A DNA stretch of 52,535 nucleotides from Paenibacillus contaminans (GTDB lineage Bacteria > Bacillota > Bacilli > Paenibacillales > NBRC-103111), in contig NZ_QMFB01000048.1 in the NCBI RefSeq assembly GCF_003285015.1, forward strand, positions 1 to 52,535, given 5' to 3'. Under the pieces are notes generated by a model. It made no database searches and was not told the origin of the DNA. It saw only the letters and a list, made by a program, of their open reading frames with translations. The position numbers and the translations under genes were made by a program. Positions 8,974 to 16,897 of this stretch are shown here, piece by piece; the first letter of the stretch is position 1, and every line of letters starts with the position of its first letter.

Positions 8974-9002
8974 AGTATATAGGAAACCGGCGAAAATAAA
9001 AA
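8974..9002 (-). promoter_or_regulatory. possible sigma-A promoter for the pab-fol operon
   Basis: On the minus strand there is a good -10 TATACT (8974-8979) with a poor -35 TTTTTA (8997-9002) at 17 nt. It is the only reasonable -10 between the cysK terminator and pabB. Confidence 0.35.
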
Positions 9003-9069
9003 GCGCGCAGGCAGCCTGCCCGGCATGTCCATGCGATGATGCCGTGCAATTCCCCGGGTGAAAAGCGAA

Positions 9070-9091
9070 AGCCCCTCCGTATAGAGGGGCT
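9070..9091 (-). terminator. intrinsic terminator after cysK
   Basis: An 8-bp stem (9070-9077 with 9084-9091) has a 6-nt loop and is followed on the minus strand by TTCGCTTTT. It lies 22 bp past the cysK stop, separating cysK from the pab-fol operon. Confidence 0.85.
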
Positions 9092-9113
9092 GACTTTAAA
9101 CGAAGCGCTTCAC

Positions 9114-10052
9114 TTAGTCTTCGAACTGGTACAGCGGCGTGCTGAGGTAACGTTCCCCGTTGCTCGGGATGATCGCTACGACACGTTTTCCTTTGCCGAG
9201 CTCTTTGGCTACTTTCAGAGCGGCGAAGATCGCGGCACCGGAAGAGATACCGCCAAGGATTCCTTCTTCTTTGGCAACGCGGCGCGACGTTTCGAACGCA
9301 TCCTCGTTCTCGACAGGAATAATGTCGTCATAAATGCTTGTGTTCAAAATATCGGGCACGAAACCTGCGCCGATCCCTTGAATTTTGTGCGGGCCCGGTT
9401 TGCCGCCGGACAGAACCGGGGAAGCCGCAGGCTCAACCGCATATATTTTGATGTTCGGGAAGTTTTCTTTCAATACTTGGCCGGCTCCGCTGATCGTACC
9501 GCCTGTACCGATGCCCGAGATAAAAGCGTCGAGCTTGCCGTCATGCGCATTGATCGCTTCGACGATTTCCGGACCCGTCGTTTCGCGGTGAACTTTCGGA
9601 TTGGCCTCATTCTTGAATTGCTGCGGAATGAAATAAGTCGGGTTCTCGGCTTGCAGCTCTTCCGCACGGCGGATAGCGCCTTTCATGCCTTCCGCGCCAG
9701 GCGTCAGCACCAGTTGGGCTCCATATGCGCGAAGCAGGTTTCGGCGTTCTATACTCATCGTTTCCGGCATGACGAGAATGGCTTTATATCCTTTCGCTGC
9801 GGCGACCATCGCAAGTCCGATTCCGGTGTTGCCGCTGGTCGGTTCGACGATCGTGTCGCCCGGCTTCAATTTGCCTTCTTGCTCGGCAACTTCGATCATG
9901 CTGATTGCGATACGGTCTTTCACGCTTGCGCCGGGATTCTGGAATTCCAGCTTCAAATAAATTTCCGCACTATCTTCAGGTACGACACGATTCAAACGAA
10001 CAAGTGGAGTATCGCCAATAAGCTCAGTAATGGATTGCACAAGCTTTGCCAT
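9114..10052 (-). CDS. cysK: cysteine synthase A (O-acetylserine sulfhydrylase)
   Basis: PLP enzyme that makes cysteine from O-acetylserine and sulfide. The protein is 312 residues. The PLP lysine is Lys45 in NPGASVKDRIA; the phosphate-binding loop is PTSGNTGIGLAM; GIGTGGTISGAG and SSGAAIFAAL are also present. The GAGGAGG site sits about 8 nt before the ATG. It has its own consensus promoter and terminator, so it is likely monocistronic. Confidence 0.96.
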   Translation of the reverse strand: MAKLVQSITELIGDTPLVRLNRVVPEDSAEIYLKLEFQNPGASVKDRIAISMIEVAEQEGKLKPGDTIVEPTSGNTGIGLAMVAAAKGYKAILVMPETMSIERRNLLRAYGAQLVLTPGAEGMKGAIRRAEELQAENPTYFIPQQFKNEANPKVHRETTGPEIVEAINAHDGKLDAFISGIGTGGTISGAGQVLKENFPNIKIYAVEPAASPVLSGGKPGPHKIQGIGAGFVPDILNTSIYDDIIPVENEDAFETSRRVAKEEGILGGISSGAAIFAALKVAKELGKGKRVVAIIPSNGERYLSTPLYQFED

Positions 10053-10106
10053 GTGAAGTCCTCCTCAAAATACATTTCCGAGTGTTTTAGTTGGTTTTAT
10101 ATTTTC

Positions 10107-10135
10107 ATATTACCAATAGAAACCAAAGGTGTCAA
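10107..10135 (-). promoter_or_regulatory. sigma-A promoter for cysK
   Basis: On the minus strand there is TTGACA (10130-10135), a 17-nt spacer and TAATAT (10107-10112). It starts 4 bp beyond the stop of the upstream PpiC-protein gene. CymR control is known for cysK in Bacillus, but I could not identify a convincing CymR box. Confidence 0.85.
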
Positions 10136-10138
10136 TCA

Positions 10139-11098
10139 TCATTTTCTTAGCTCTGCGTCTAAAATGACCGCGTTACGTTCGTCACGCAGCTCCTGCGTCA
10201 CTTCTTTGAGGGGTTTTGCTTTTTGCAAAGCCAGCTGCTTGCGAAGCGACTCGCGGATCTCTTCCTGATTCCCTTTATTCATTTCCTTCCGGTCGTTCAG
10301 CTTGACGACTGCGTAGCCGTCCGTAAACGAAATCGGCTTGCTGATTTCCCCGACTTTCAGCGATTGAACGGCCTTCATGATCGATGCCGCCACGAACGGA
10401 TCGTTCTCGTCGATCCATCCCATATCGCCGCCGTCATTAGCCGTAGCCGTATCCAGCGAACGTTCCTTGGCCAGAGCCGCGAAATCGCGCCCGCCCTTGG
10501 CCAGCTCAATCGTTTTATTCGCCTGCTCAAGCGTTTCCGATATAATCTGTTGAAAACGGTATTGCACGATGCTGCGGAACTCCTCGGGATGCGCCTTCAT
10601 GAAGGCATCCACTTCTTGATCGCTTACCTGTATGCCGTTGGTTGCGATTTTCTCGAGCAGGAGCTTATAATACACGTCCTCGCGCAAATCTTCTTTGCTT
10701 AGTCCGATCTGCTCCTTCATCGCGGTATAAAATTGTTCCTCGCTGTCGTACCCTTGCTGCATCCGCTTGATCTCGCGATCGAGCTCTTCCCGCTCCAGCT
10801 TCAGACCGATCTTATCGGCCTTCTGCTGAATGGCTTCGCGGTCGAGCATCTGGTTAAGCAGCTCCGCGCCATGACGGTTTATCAAATTTTGCGTCAAATC
10901 GCTCTCTTTAATTTCGCGATCGCCGATTCGGGCCAGCACGCGGTCTTCTTTTTTCTCGGGTTCCTTGATTTCTCCTTGTTTGACAGTCTCTCCTTCGGCA
11001 CGCGGGGTCCCCAGCATACGAGCCACGATCCCGGTCAATCCAACCGTTACCACAAGCAAAAAAACGACGGCTCCCCACAGTAGTTTTACGTTTCTCAT
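10139..11098 (-). CDS. yacD: membrane-anchored PpiC-type peptidyl-prolyl isomerase (YacD-like)
   Basis: A 319-residue predicted extracytoplasmic folding factor. Residues about 5-27 form a hydrophobic N-terminal anchor (LLWGAVVFLLVVTVGLTGIVA). A SurA-type N-terminal helical region with Glu/Lys-rich stretches and a parvulin domain (about 175-270) containing GGRDFAALAKERS and NDGGDMGWIDEND follow. Unlike PrsA there is no lipobox cysteine, so it should be held by the uncleaved anchor or released by signal peptidase I. The ATG at 11098 follows AGGAGAG. Synteny hslO-yacD-cysK matches B. subtilis. Confidence 0.85.
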   Translation of the reverse strand: MRNVKLLWGAVVFLLVVTVGLTGIVARMLGTPRAEGETVKQGEIKEPEKKEDRVLARIGDREIKESDLTQNLINRHGAELLNQMLDREAIQQKADKIGLKLEREELDREIKRMQQGYDSEEQFYTAMKEQIGLSKEDLREDVYYKLLLEKIATNGIQVSDQEVDAFMKAHPEEFRSIVQYRFQQIISETLEQANKTIELAKGGRDFAALAKERSLDTATANDGGDMGWIDENDPFVAASIMKAVQSLKVGEISKPISFTDGYAVVKLNDRKEMNKGNQEEIRESLRKQLALQKAKPLKEVTQELRDERNAVILDAELRK

Positions 11099-11138
11099 CC
11101 TACTCTCCTCTAACTGCAAATGAGCGTTCGACCCGCTT

Positions 11139-11222
11139 CAAGGATAAACGCCCGCCGACGTTTTGGACTATGGCGTTTACCTTAGGTTTAGAGCCGCTTC
11201 CACGATCTGCTTCCGACTAAAT
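11139..11222 (+). repeat. intergenic hairpin repeat, copy R1
   Basis: Member of a family found also at 16619, 25939 and 39718. The recognisable order is AAGGATAAACGCC, a variable centre, GGCGTTTACC, TAGGTTTAGAGCC and CTTCCACG. GATAAACGCC and GGCGTTTACC are inverted arms that form a stem around the variable centre. It fills most of the gap between hslO and yacD. Confidence 0.8.
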
Positions 11223-11226
11223 GGCG

Positions 11227-12102
11227 TTATGATTTTATTTTTTCCATAACTGCCTCTAATGCATCCTTCTCGAATAAATAGGCCTCGTTGCAGAAATGAC
11301 AAACCACTTCCGCCTTGCCGTCTTCCTCCAGAATGGATGCAAGCTCCTCGGCGCCCAAGCTGATCAAGGTCTGCTCTACTCGTTCTCGGGAGCATTTGCA
11401 TTTGAACACGACATCCATCCGGTCCAAAATCCGGACATCCTCAAGCACCGTATCCAAAATGTGCTCAAGCGCAGCCCCTTCATCCAGCATGCGCGTAATC
11501 GGCGGGAGCTTGCTTAGACGCTCTTCCATTCTGGCAATGTCCTCATCGGCCAATCCCGGCAGAAGCTGAATGATAAAACCCCCCGATGCTTTGACGGTAA
11601 AGTCCACATCGACCAGAACGCCTAACGCGACTGCGGAAGGAGTTTGCTCGGATTTCGTGAAGTAGTACGTAAAATCTTCGCCCAGCTCTCCCGAGACGAT
11701 CGGCGTGCTCCCGCGATACGGCTCCTTCAAGCCGAGATCCTTGATGATGTATAGAAACCCTTCCGTACCGACCGCACCGGCAACGTCCAGCTTGCCGACA
11801 GCGTTTAAAGGCAGATCGATTTCCGGATTATCGACATAACCCCTTACTTCCCCGTTCGCATTGGCGTCGACGACGATTTGTCCGATAGGTCCGCCGCCTT
11901 TTATTTGAACGGTCAGCTTTTCGTTCCCCTTCATCATGGCGCCCATCATGGCGCCTGCGCTTGCCGCTCGTCCGAGCGCAGCAGTCGCTGTCGGCGTCGT
12001 ACGGTGTCTGCGCTGCAGCTCGCCGACAAGCTCTGTCGTTAGCGCTGCAAAAGCCCGGACCTTCCCTTGAAATGCAGTTGCGCGAATCATATAGTCTGTC
12101 AT
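11227..12102 (-). CDS. hslO: redox-regulated chaperone Hsp33
   Basis: Holdase chaperone activated by oxidation that unfolds its zinc centre. The protein is 291 residues. The N-terminal domain has RAFAALTTELVGELQRRH and GRAASAGAMMGAMMKG. Four zinc-ligand cysteines are visible at the C-terminus as CKC (in FKCKCSRERV) and CHFC. The ATG at 12102 follows AGAGGTGA. It lies immediately downstream of coaX as in B. subtilis. Confidence 0.95.
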   Translation of the reverse strand: MTDYMIRATAFQGKVRAFAALTTELVGELQRRHRTTPTATAALGRAASAGAMMGAMMKGNEKLTVQIKGGGPIGQIVVDANANGEVRGYVDNPEIDLPLNAVGKLDVAGAVGTEGFLYIIKDLGLKEPYRGSTPIVSGELGEDFTYYFTKSEQTPSAVALGVLVDVDFTVKASGGFIIQLLPGLADEDIARMEERLSKLPPITRMLDEGAALEHILDTVLEDVRILDRMDVVFKCKCSRERVEQTLISLGAEELASILEEDGKAEVVCHFCNEAYLFEKDALEAVMEKIKS

Positions 12103-12163
12103 GAAGTCACCTCTTACATACGGTTTCATTGTCTAAAACGTTCCGTTCCAACAAATATTACGG

Positions 12164-12931
12164 TTATTGCGCGTTTCGTTCATAGATGATTCTCAAGCCT
12201 TGCAGCGTAAGCAGCGGATCGACAAGCTGAATCGTTTTGGATTCGCTCGCGATCAACTGAGCCAGTCCGCCGGTCGCTACGACCTTCGGATCGGTGCCGA
12301 ACTCCTCGCGCATCCGGTCGACGATACCGTCCACCTGTCCCGCAAAGCCGAAAATAATACCCGCCTGCATAGCGGCGATCGTATTGCGGCCGACCGTGCT
12401 TTTCGGTCTGACCAGCTCGATTCTCGGCAGCTTGGCGGCGCGCTGGTATAAAGCCTCCGTCGATATGCCGATCCCCGGCGCAATGGCGCAGCCGAGCAGC
12501 TGACCGCGTTCATCCATGTAATCGTATGTAGTCGCCGTACCGAAATCGACGATAATGAGCGGCGATCCGTAAAGCTCCTGGCCGGCTACTGCATTAACAA
12601 TCCGGTCGGCTCCAACCTCCCGCGGATTTTCGATTCTGATGTTCAAGCCCGTTTTGATGCCCGGCCCTACGATGTAAGGCGTTTTCTTAATATATTTTGA
12701 GCAAAGCTGCTCCAAAACAAACATTAGAGGAGGAACGACGGAGGAAATCATGACGCCTTCGATATCTTCCATCCGAATCCCGCCCAATTGGAACAGGTTA
12801 TAGAACATAACGCCGTATTCGTCGGCCGTAGCCGACCGGTTCGTGCTGAGACGCCAATTGTAAAGCAGCTTATCTCCCTCGTAAATGCCGAGAACCATGT
12901 TTGTATTCCCGACGTCAACAACCAAAATCAT
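12164..12931 (-). CDS. coaX: type III pantothenate kinase
   Basis: Phosphorylates pantothenate, the first step of CoA synthesis; the type III enzyme is not inhibited by CoA. The protein is 255 residues. The ASKHA phosphate loop is DVGNTNMVLGIY; PREVGADRIVNAV and DFGTATTYDYM are the pantothenate-binding and second phosphate motifs. The start overlaps the nadC stop by 4 bp, linking CoA and NAD genes in one transcript. Confidence 0.95.
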   Translation of the reverse strand: MILVVDVGNTNMVLGIYEGDKLLYNWRLSTNRSATADEYGVMFYNLFQLGGIRMEDIEGVMISSVVPPLMFVLEQLCSKYIKKTPYIVGPGIKTGLNIRIENPREVGADRIVNAVAGQELYGSPLIIVDFGTATTYDYMDERGQLLGCAIAPGIGISTEALYQRAAKLPRIELVRPKSTVGRNTIAAMQAGIIFGFAGQVDGIVDRMREEFGTDPKVVATGGLAQLIASESKTIQLVDPLLTLQGLRIIYERNAQ

Positions 12932-13797
12932 CCGTTACTCCCCTTCCGCTCGCCCAGATCCAGACTGATGTCAAGCGCCTGTACCGAGTAGGTGAGCCGG
13001 CCGACAGAGATGACGTCTACGCCGCTAAGCGCAATTTCCTTGACCGTTTGAAGGGTTACCGAACCCGAGGCTTCTACAATGATATGCGGAGCTCTAGCCT
13101 TTATGAGCTTCACCGCTTCCGCCATCATCGCCGGCTTCATGTTGTCGAGCATAATGATATCCGGCTGCGCCCCCAGCGCTTCCTCCAGCTGCTCGAAGGT
13201 TTCCACTTCGACCTCAATCTTCATCGTGTGCGGGATCAACGAGCGCGCGGACAAAATCGCCTTCGCAACGCCGCCCGCTCCCTTAATATGATTATCCTTG
13301 ATCATGACCGCGTCGTACAGCCCGAACCTGTGGTTGTGGCCGCCTCCGACACGCACTGCGTATTTCTCCAGCATGCGGTGGCCGGGCGTCGTTTTGCGCG
13401 TATCGACAAGCCTGACAGGGAGTCCTTCCAGTGCTTCGACGAATTGCCGCGTTCTGGTGGCGATCCCGGACAAACGCTGCATAAGGTTCAAGGCAAGCCG
13501 TTCTCCCAGCAAAATGCTGCGCGTGCTGCCTTCCACCTCGATAAGCACCGTTCCTTTGACGACCGCCTCGCCTTCGGCTGCGACCGCCTTGAAACGGATA
13601 CCCGGATCGACCTCGCGAAATACCGCCTCGGCTACCGGCAAACCGCAGAAGATTCCATCTTCCTTGACATGAAGAATACCTTTAGATTGGTGATCTAAAG
13701 GTATTGTCGTCATCGTCGTCATGTCGCCGGACCCGATATCTTCGTCAAGCCATAGCCGTATTTGCTTCCGCAGCGATTCGTTATGTAGTTCCAGCAT
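12928..13797 (-). CDS. nadC: nicotinate-nucleotide pyrophosphorylase (carboxylating)
   Basis: Converts quinolinate and PRPP to nicotinate mononucleotide. The protein is 289 residues. Motifs are NLMQRLSGIATRTR, DTRKTTPGHRMLEKYAVRVGGGHNHR and IMLDNMKPA. The ATG at 13797 has AGGAGTG 8 nt upstream. It is last of nadA-nadB-nadC in transcription order and is coupled to coaX. Confidence 0.95.
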   Translation of the reverse strand: MLELHNESLRKQIRLWLDEDIGSGDMTTMTTIPLDHQSKGILHVKEDGIFCGLPVAEAVFREVDPGIRFKAVAAEGEAVVKGTVLIEVEGSTRSILLGERLALNLMQRLSGIATRTRQFVEALEGLPVRLVDTRKTTPGHRMLEKYAVRVGGGHNHRFGLYDAVMIKDNHIKGAGGVAKAILSARSLIPHTMKIEVEVETFEQLEEALGAQPDIIMLDNMKPAMMAEAVKLIKARAPHIIVEASGSVTLQTVKEIALSGVDVISVGRLTYSVQALDISLDLGERKGSNG

Positions 13798-13980
13798 AAT
13801 TTTCACTCCTAAGGCGTTTCGTAAAAAAACGCAGTATCGTAAGCTGCACATCGAAAAAGCGGCATTGAAACATTGACGGCGCCTACATTAGTTTAACGAA
13901 TAAACGGGAGTCCACCTTGCATTCCGAAAGGGATTGCCTTGCCGCTTCAGACATCTTGGTTGCGTTTCAAACGCGTTCCG

Positions 13981-15585
13981 CTAAACGCTCTCCTCAATGA
14001 TGCCGTTATCGCGGCTGAATACCAGATGCTTGCGCCACCGGTCGTCGTTCCGTTCCGGGAAATCCTCGCGGCAATGTCCGCCTCGGCTTTCTTCCCGCAT
14101 CAACGCCGCACGCGTCGTCAACAGCGCGCAGGTCAGAAGGTTCGCAAACTCGTATTCCTCGCGTTTGGTAAGCAGCGCATTAAAGACGTTCAGCTGGCGC
14201 TGCAGCTCCTCATAGCCCTTCTCCAGCATTTTGCCGCTGCGAAAAAGCCCGACGTATCGCAGCATAATCTTCTGCAGCTTTAACCGTTTCTCGACAAACG
14301 GCTGAATAAGCGGCTCCGTTCGTGCGAGCGAAGGACGAATTTCCGGACAAACGCCGACCGGCTCCAAGCCGCTGATTCGCTCGATAATACGTCGGCCGAA
14401 GACGATCGCCTCGGACAGCGAATTGCTTGCCAAGCGATTCGCTCCATGTACCCCTGTAGACGAAGCTTCTCCGCAAGCGAAAAGCCGCTTCAACGACGTC
14501 TCGCCGTAAAGATCGGTTTTGACGCCTCCCATCATATAGTGCGCAGCAGGCGCTACGGGAATCCAGTCGGTCGTCAAATCCAAGCCGTATTTCATGCAGG
14601 TTTCGTAAATCGTGGGAAAACGATGCTTCACCATATCGGAAGGCTCGTGCGTCACATCGATATATACGAAGGTCGATTTCGTAAGCTCCATCTCACTTAC
14701 GATCGCCCGCGCGACTACATCGCGGGGCGCCAGTTCCAGCTGCTCATGGTAACGCTCCATAAAGCGCTCCCCGTTGATGTTGCGCAAATACGCGCCCTCG
14801 CCGCGAACGGCTTCCGAGATAAGAAACCGCGGCGCCCCCGGGTAGCACAGAACGGTCGGATGAAATTGAATAAATTCGACGTCGCGTATTTCCGCTCCCG
14901 CCCGGTAAGCGATCGCGATGCCGTCCGCCGTAGCAATTTCCGGGTTAGTCGTGTAACGGAACAGCTGGCCGGCTCCCCCGGTACAGAGAACGGTAGCGTT
15001 GCCCTGCACATATACACGCTGTCCATCCGGCTTTTGGACGATCCCGCCAAAACATTCGCTCTTATCGGTCACTAGGTCGATGACAAAATGCTCGTCCCAC
15101 ACTTCGATGTTCGGATGCTGCATGGCCTTCTCCGACAGCGCTCTGACGATTTCGAATCCGGTCGCATCCCCATTCGCATGTAAAATACGGCGCTGGCTGT
15201 GCGCGCCTTCCTTCGTCAGCGCGAGCTCCCCGTTCTCGATGTCGAACTGCGTACCCATCCGGATTAAATCCTTCACCCCGGCAGGTCCCTCATGCACAAG
15301 CACTTCAACCGCATCCGGCGAGCAAAGACCGGCTCCGGCAAAAAGCGTGTCCTGCACATGGTAATCCGGCGAATCTTCGTCGGATATGACAGCAGCAATA
15401 CCGCCTTGCGCGTATCTTGTGTTGCTTTCCATCAGCGATTTTTTCGTTATCAATAATACTTTGCGGGTTTCCGCCGCTTTAATCGCTGTAAATAAGCCGG
15501 CTATGCCGGCGCCGATCACGATAATGTCAGCTTGCACCTTCGGCAGCTGGCGATGATCGATATCAACCAAGTATCGCGGTATCAT
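13981..15585 (-). CDS. nadB: L-aspartate oxidase
   Basis: FAD enzyme that oxidises L-aspartate to iminoaspartate for quinolinate synthesis. The protein is 534 residues. The FAD dinucleotide fold is at about 19-45 (DIIVIGAGIAGLFTAIKAAE). SNTRYAQGGIAAV, the substrate-site HANGDATG, EFIQFHPT and a C-terminal helical domain follow. AGGTGA precedes the ATG. A 183-bp gap separates it from nadC; I see no convincing promoter or terminator in that gap. Confidence 0.95.
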   Translation of the reverse strand: MIPRYLVDIDHRQLPKVQADIIVIGAGIAGLFTAIKAAETRKVLLITKKSLMESNTRYAQGGIAAVISDEDSPDYHVQDTLFAGAGLCSPDAVEVLVHEGPAGVKDLIRMGTQFDIENGELALTKEGAHSQRRILHANGDATGFEIVRALSEKAMQHPNIEVWDEHFVIDLVTDKSECFGGIVQKPDGQRVYVQGNATVLCTGGAGQLFRYTTNPEIATADGIAIAYRAGAEIRDVEFIQFHPTVLCYPGAPRFLISEAVRGEGAYLRNINGERFMERYHEQLELAPRDVVARAIVSEMELTKSTFVYIDVTHEPSDMVKHRFPTIYETCMKYGLDLTTDWIPVAPAAHYMMGGVKTDLYGETSLKRLFACGEASSTGVHGANRLASNSLSEAIVFGRRIIERISGLEPVGVCPEIRPSLARTEPLIQPFVEKRLKLQKIMLRYVGLFRSGKMLEKGYEELQRQLNVFNALLTKREEYEFANLLTCALLTTRAALMREESRGGHCREDFPERNDDRWRKHLVFSRDNGIIEESV

Positions 15586-15651
15586 TGTGTCATTTCACCT
15601 TTCGGGAAGTACTGAACCGTTAAATTTCCGGAAACGAGGAAGCAGCGCATG

Positions 15652-16590
15652 CTACTTCACTTGCAGCATGCGCTCTAACGAAGCTCTTGCCTTATCGGCA
15701 ACTTGCGGCGGTACATAAATTTGCGGAGACATCGTCTCCAGGCATTTGACGACTTTCTTCAGGTTGTTAACCTTCATATTTGGACATACCAAATATTTCG
15801 TCGCAAAATGGAATGTCTTATTCGGGCTGTCCATACGAAGCTGATATCCTGTTCCGTCTTCCGTACCTACAATAAATTCTTGGCAGTCCGACTCCCGGCA
15901 ATATTTAATAATTGCGGTTGTGCTTCCGACAAAATCGCCAAGCTTCACGACTTCCGGACGGCATTCCGGATGTACGACGAATTGCGCGTTCGGATGCTGC
16001 GCCTTCATCTCTTCGACATCCTTGACGGTCAGCATGTCATGGGTATTGCAGTACCCTTCCCAAATGATCATCTTCTTGTTCGTGAATTTAGACACATAGT
16101 CCCCTAAATTTTTATCGGGTACCCATATAATCTCCTCTGCGTCGACGGATTCGATTACTTTAATCGCATTCGCCGACGTGCAGCAGATGTCCGTTTCCGA
16201 TTTTACATCGGCCGAAGTATTGATATAAGCGACGACTTTCGCATTGGGATGCTGCTTCTTCAGCGCTCTCAAGCCGTCTACGTTCACCATGTCGGCCATG
16301 GGGCAGCCGGCCCGCTCGTCAGGGATAATAACCGTCTTATTCGGCGCTAAAATTTTGGCGCTTTCTCCCATGAAGTGAACGCCGCAAAACACGATTACTT
16401 CCGCGTCCGTAGAGGCGGCCTTCTGGGCAAGCAAGAACGAGTCACCGCGAAAATCGGCAATTTCCTGAATTTCATCGCGTTGATAATAATGCGCCAAAAT
16501 AATCGCATTGCGTTCCTTCTTCAACTGAAGAATACGCTCCTTCAGTTCGCGGTTCTGCTCCGCCTTTCTCTCTAGAGCCAAAGCTTCCAC
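15652..16590 (-). CDS. nadA: quinolinate synthase A
   Basis: [4Fe-4S] enzyme that condenses iminoaspartate with dihydroxyacetone phosphate. The protein is 312 residues. Visible motifs are IILAHYYQRDEIQEIADFRGDS, the cluster-region cysteines in VFCGVHFMGESAKIL, ICCTSANA and KCLETMSP, and VHPECRPEV. The frame stays open 31 codons upstream, but those codons are antisense to an intergenic repeat. A GTG at 16590 with GGGGAG 7 nt upstream gives a family-like start (EALALERKAEQN). It heads the NAD operon. Confidence 0.93.
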   Translation of the reverse strand: MEALALERKAEQNRELKERILQLKKERNAIILAHYYQRDEIQEIADFRGDSFLLAQKAASTDAEVIVFCGVHFMGESAKILAPNKTVIIPDERAGCPMADMVNVDGLRALKKQHPNAKVVAYINTSADVKSETDICCTSANAIKVIESVDAEEIIWVPDKNLGDYVSKFTNKKMIIWEGYCNTHDMLTVKDVEEMKAQHPNAQFVVHPECRPEVVKLGDFVGSTTAIIKYCRESDCQEFIVGTEDGTGYQLRMDSPNKTFHFATKYLVCPNMKVNNLKKVVKCLETMSPQIYVPPQVADKARASLERMLQVK

Positions 16591-16618
16591 GCAGGCTCTC
16601 CCCTTCCATTTATTATTA

Positions 16619-16702
16619 CAAGGATAAACGACTACCGGCGTCTTGAACGTCGGCGTTACCCATAGGTCCAGAGCTGCTTCCACAATGTACTTTCTTATAG
16701 TC
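16619..16702 (+). repeat. intergenic hairpin repeat, copy R2, in the nadA leader
   Basis: Shares AAGGATAAACG, CCGGCGTC, GGCGTT, ATAGGT, AGAGC and GCTTCCAC, in order, with the copy at 25939. The inverted arms are partly degraded here. It lies between the nadA promoter (16797-16825) and the nadA start (16590), so it should be transcribed as part of the 5' leader. Confidence 0.78.
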
Positions 16703-16796
16703 TCAAGAAACGGCCCTTGTCAACCGATACGGCCACTTGTGAAGAAACGCACAAGCTACGCCGGACCCCACACATCTCATCGTTTAGTTTAAACCT

Positions 16797-16825
16797 AATT
16801 TACACATTCTTAATGGTGGTGTCAA
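16797..16825 (-). promoter_or_regulatory. sigma-A promoter for nadA-nadB-nadC-coaX
   Basis: On the minus strand there is TTGACA (16820-16825), a 17-nt spacer and TAAATT (16797-16802). The leader to the nadA GTG is about 200 nt and contains repeat R2. A/T-rich, partly symmetric sequence overlaps the -10; an NAD-type repressor site is possible but not shown. Confidence 0.75.
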
Positions 16826-16851
16826 TCTCGTTTTGGCGTCAAAAACGGAAA

Positions 16852-16884
16852 AATCCGGCGCCGCCGATAAGGCTGCTCCGGATT
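16852..16884 (-). terminator. intrinsic terminator after ftsH
   Basis: Outer arms AATCCGG/CCGGATT (16852-16858, 16878-16884) enclose a smaller GC stem, followed on the minus strand by TTTTTCCGTTTTT. It lies just past the ftsH stop. Confidence 0.85.
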
Positions 16885-16897
16885 CCTTTGATTCCCT

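Noticed and set aside
16591..16683. 31-residue N-terminal extension of NadA
   Set aside because: Most of it is the reverse complement of an intergenic repeat. A GTG with a good ribosome binding site lies downstream.
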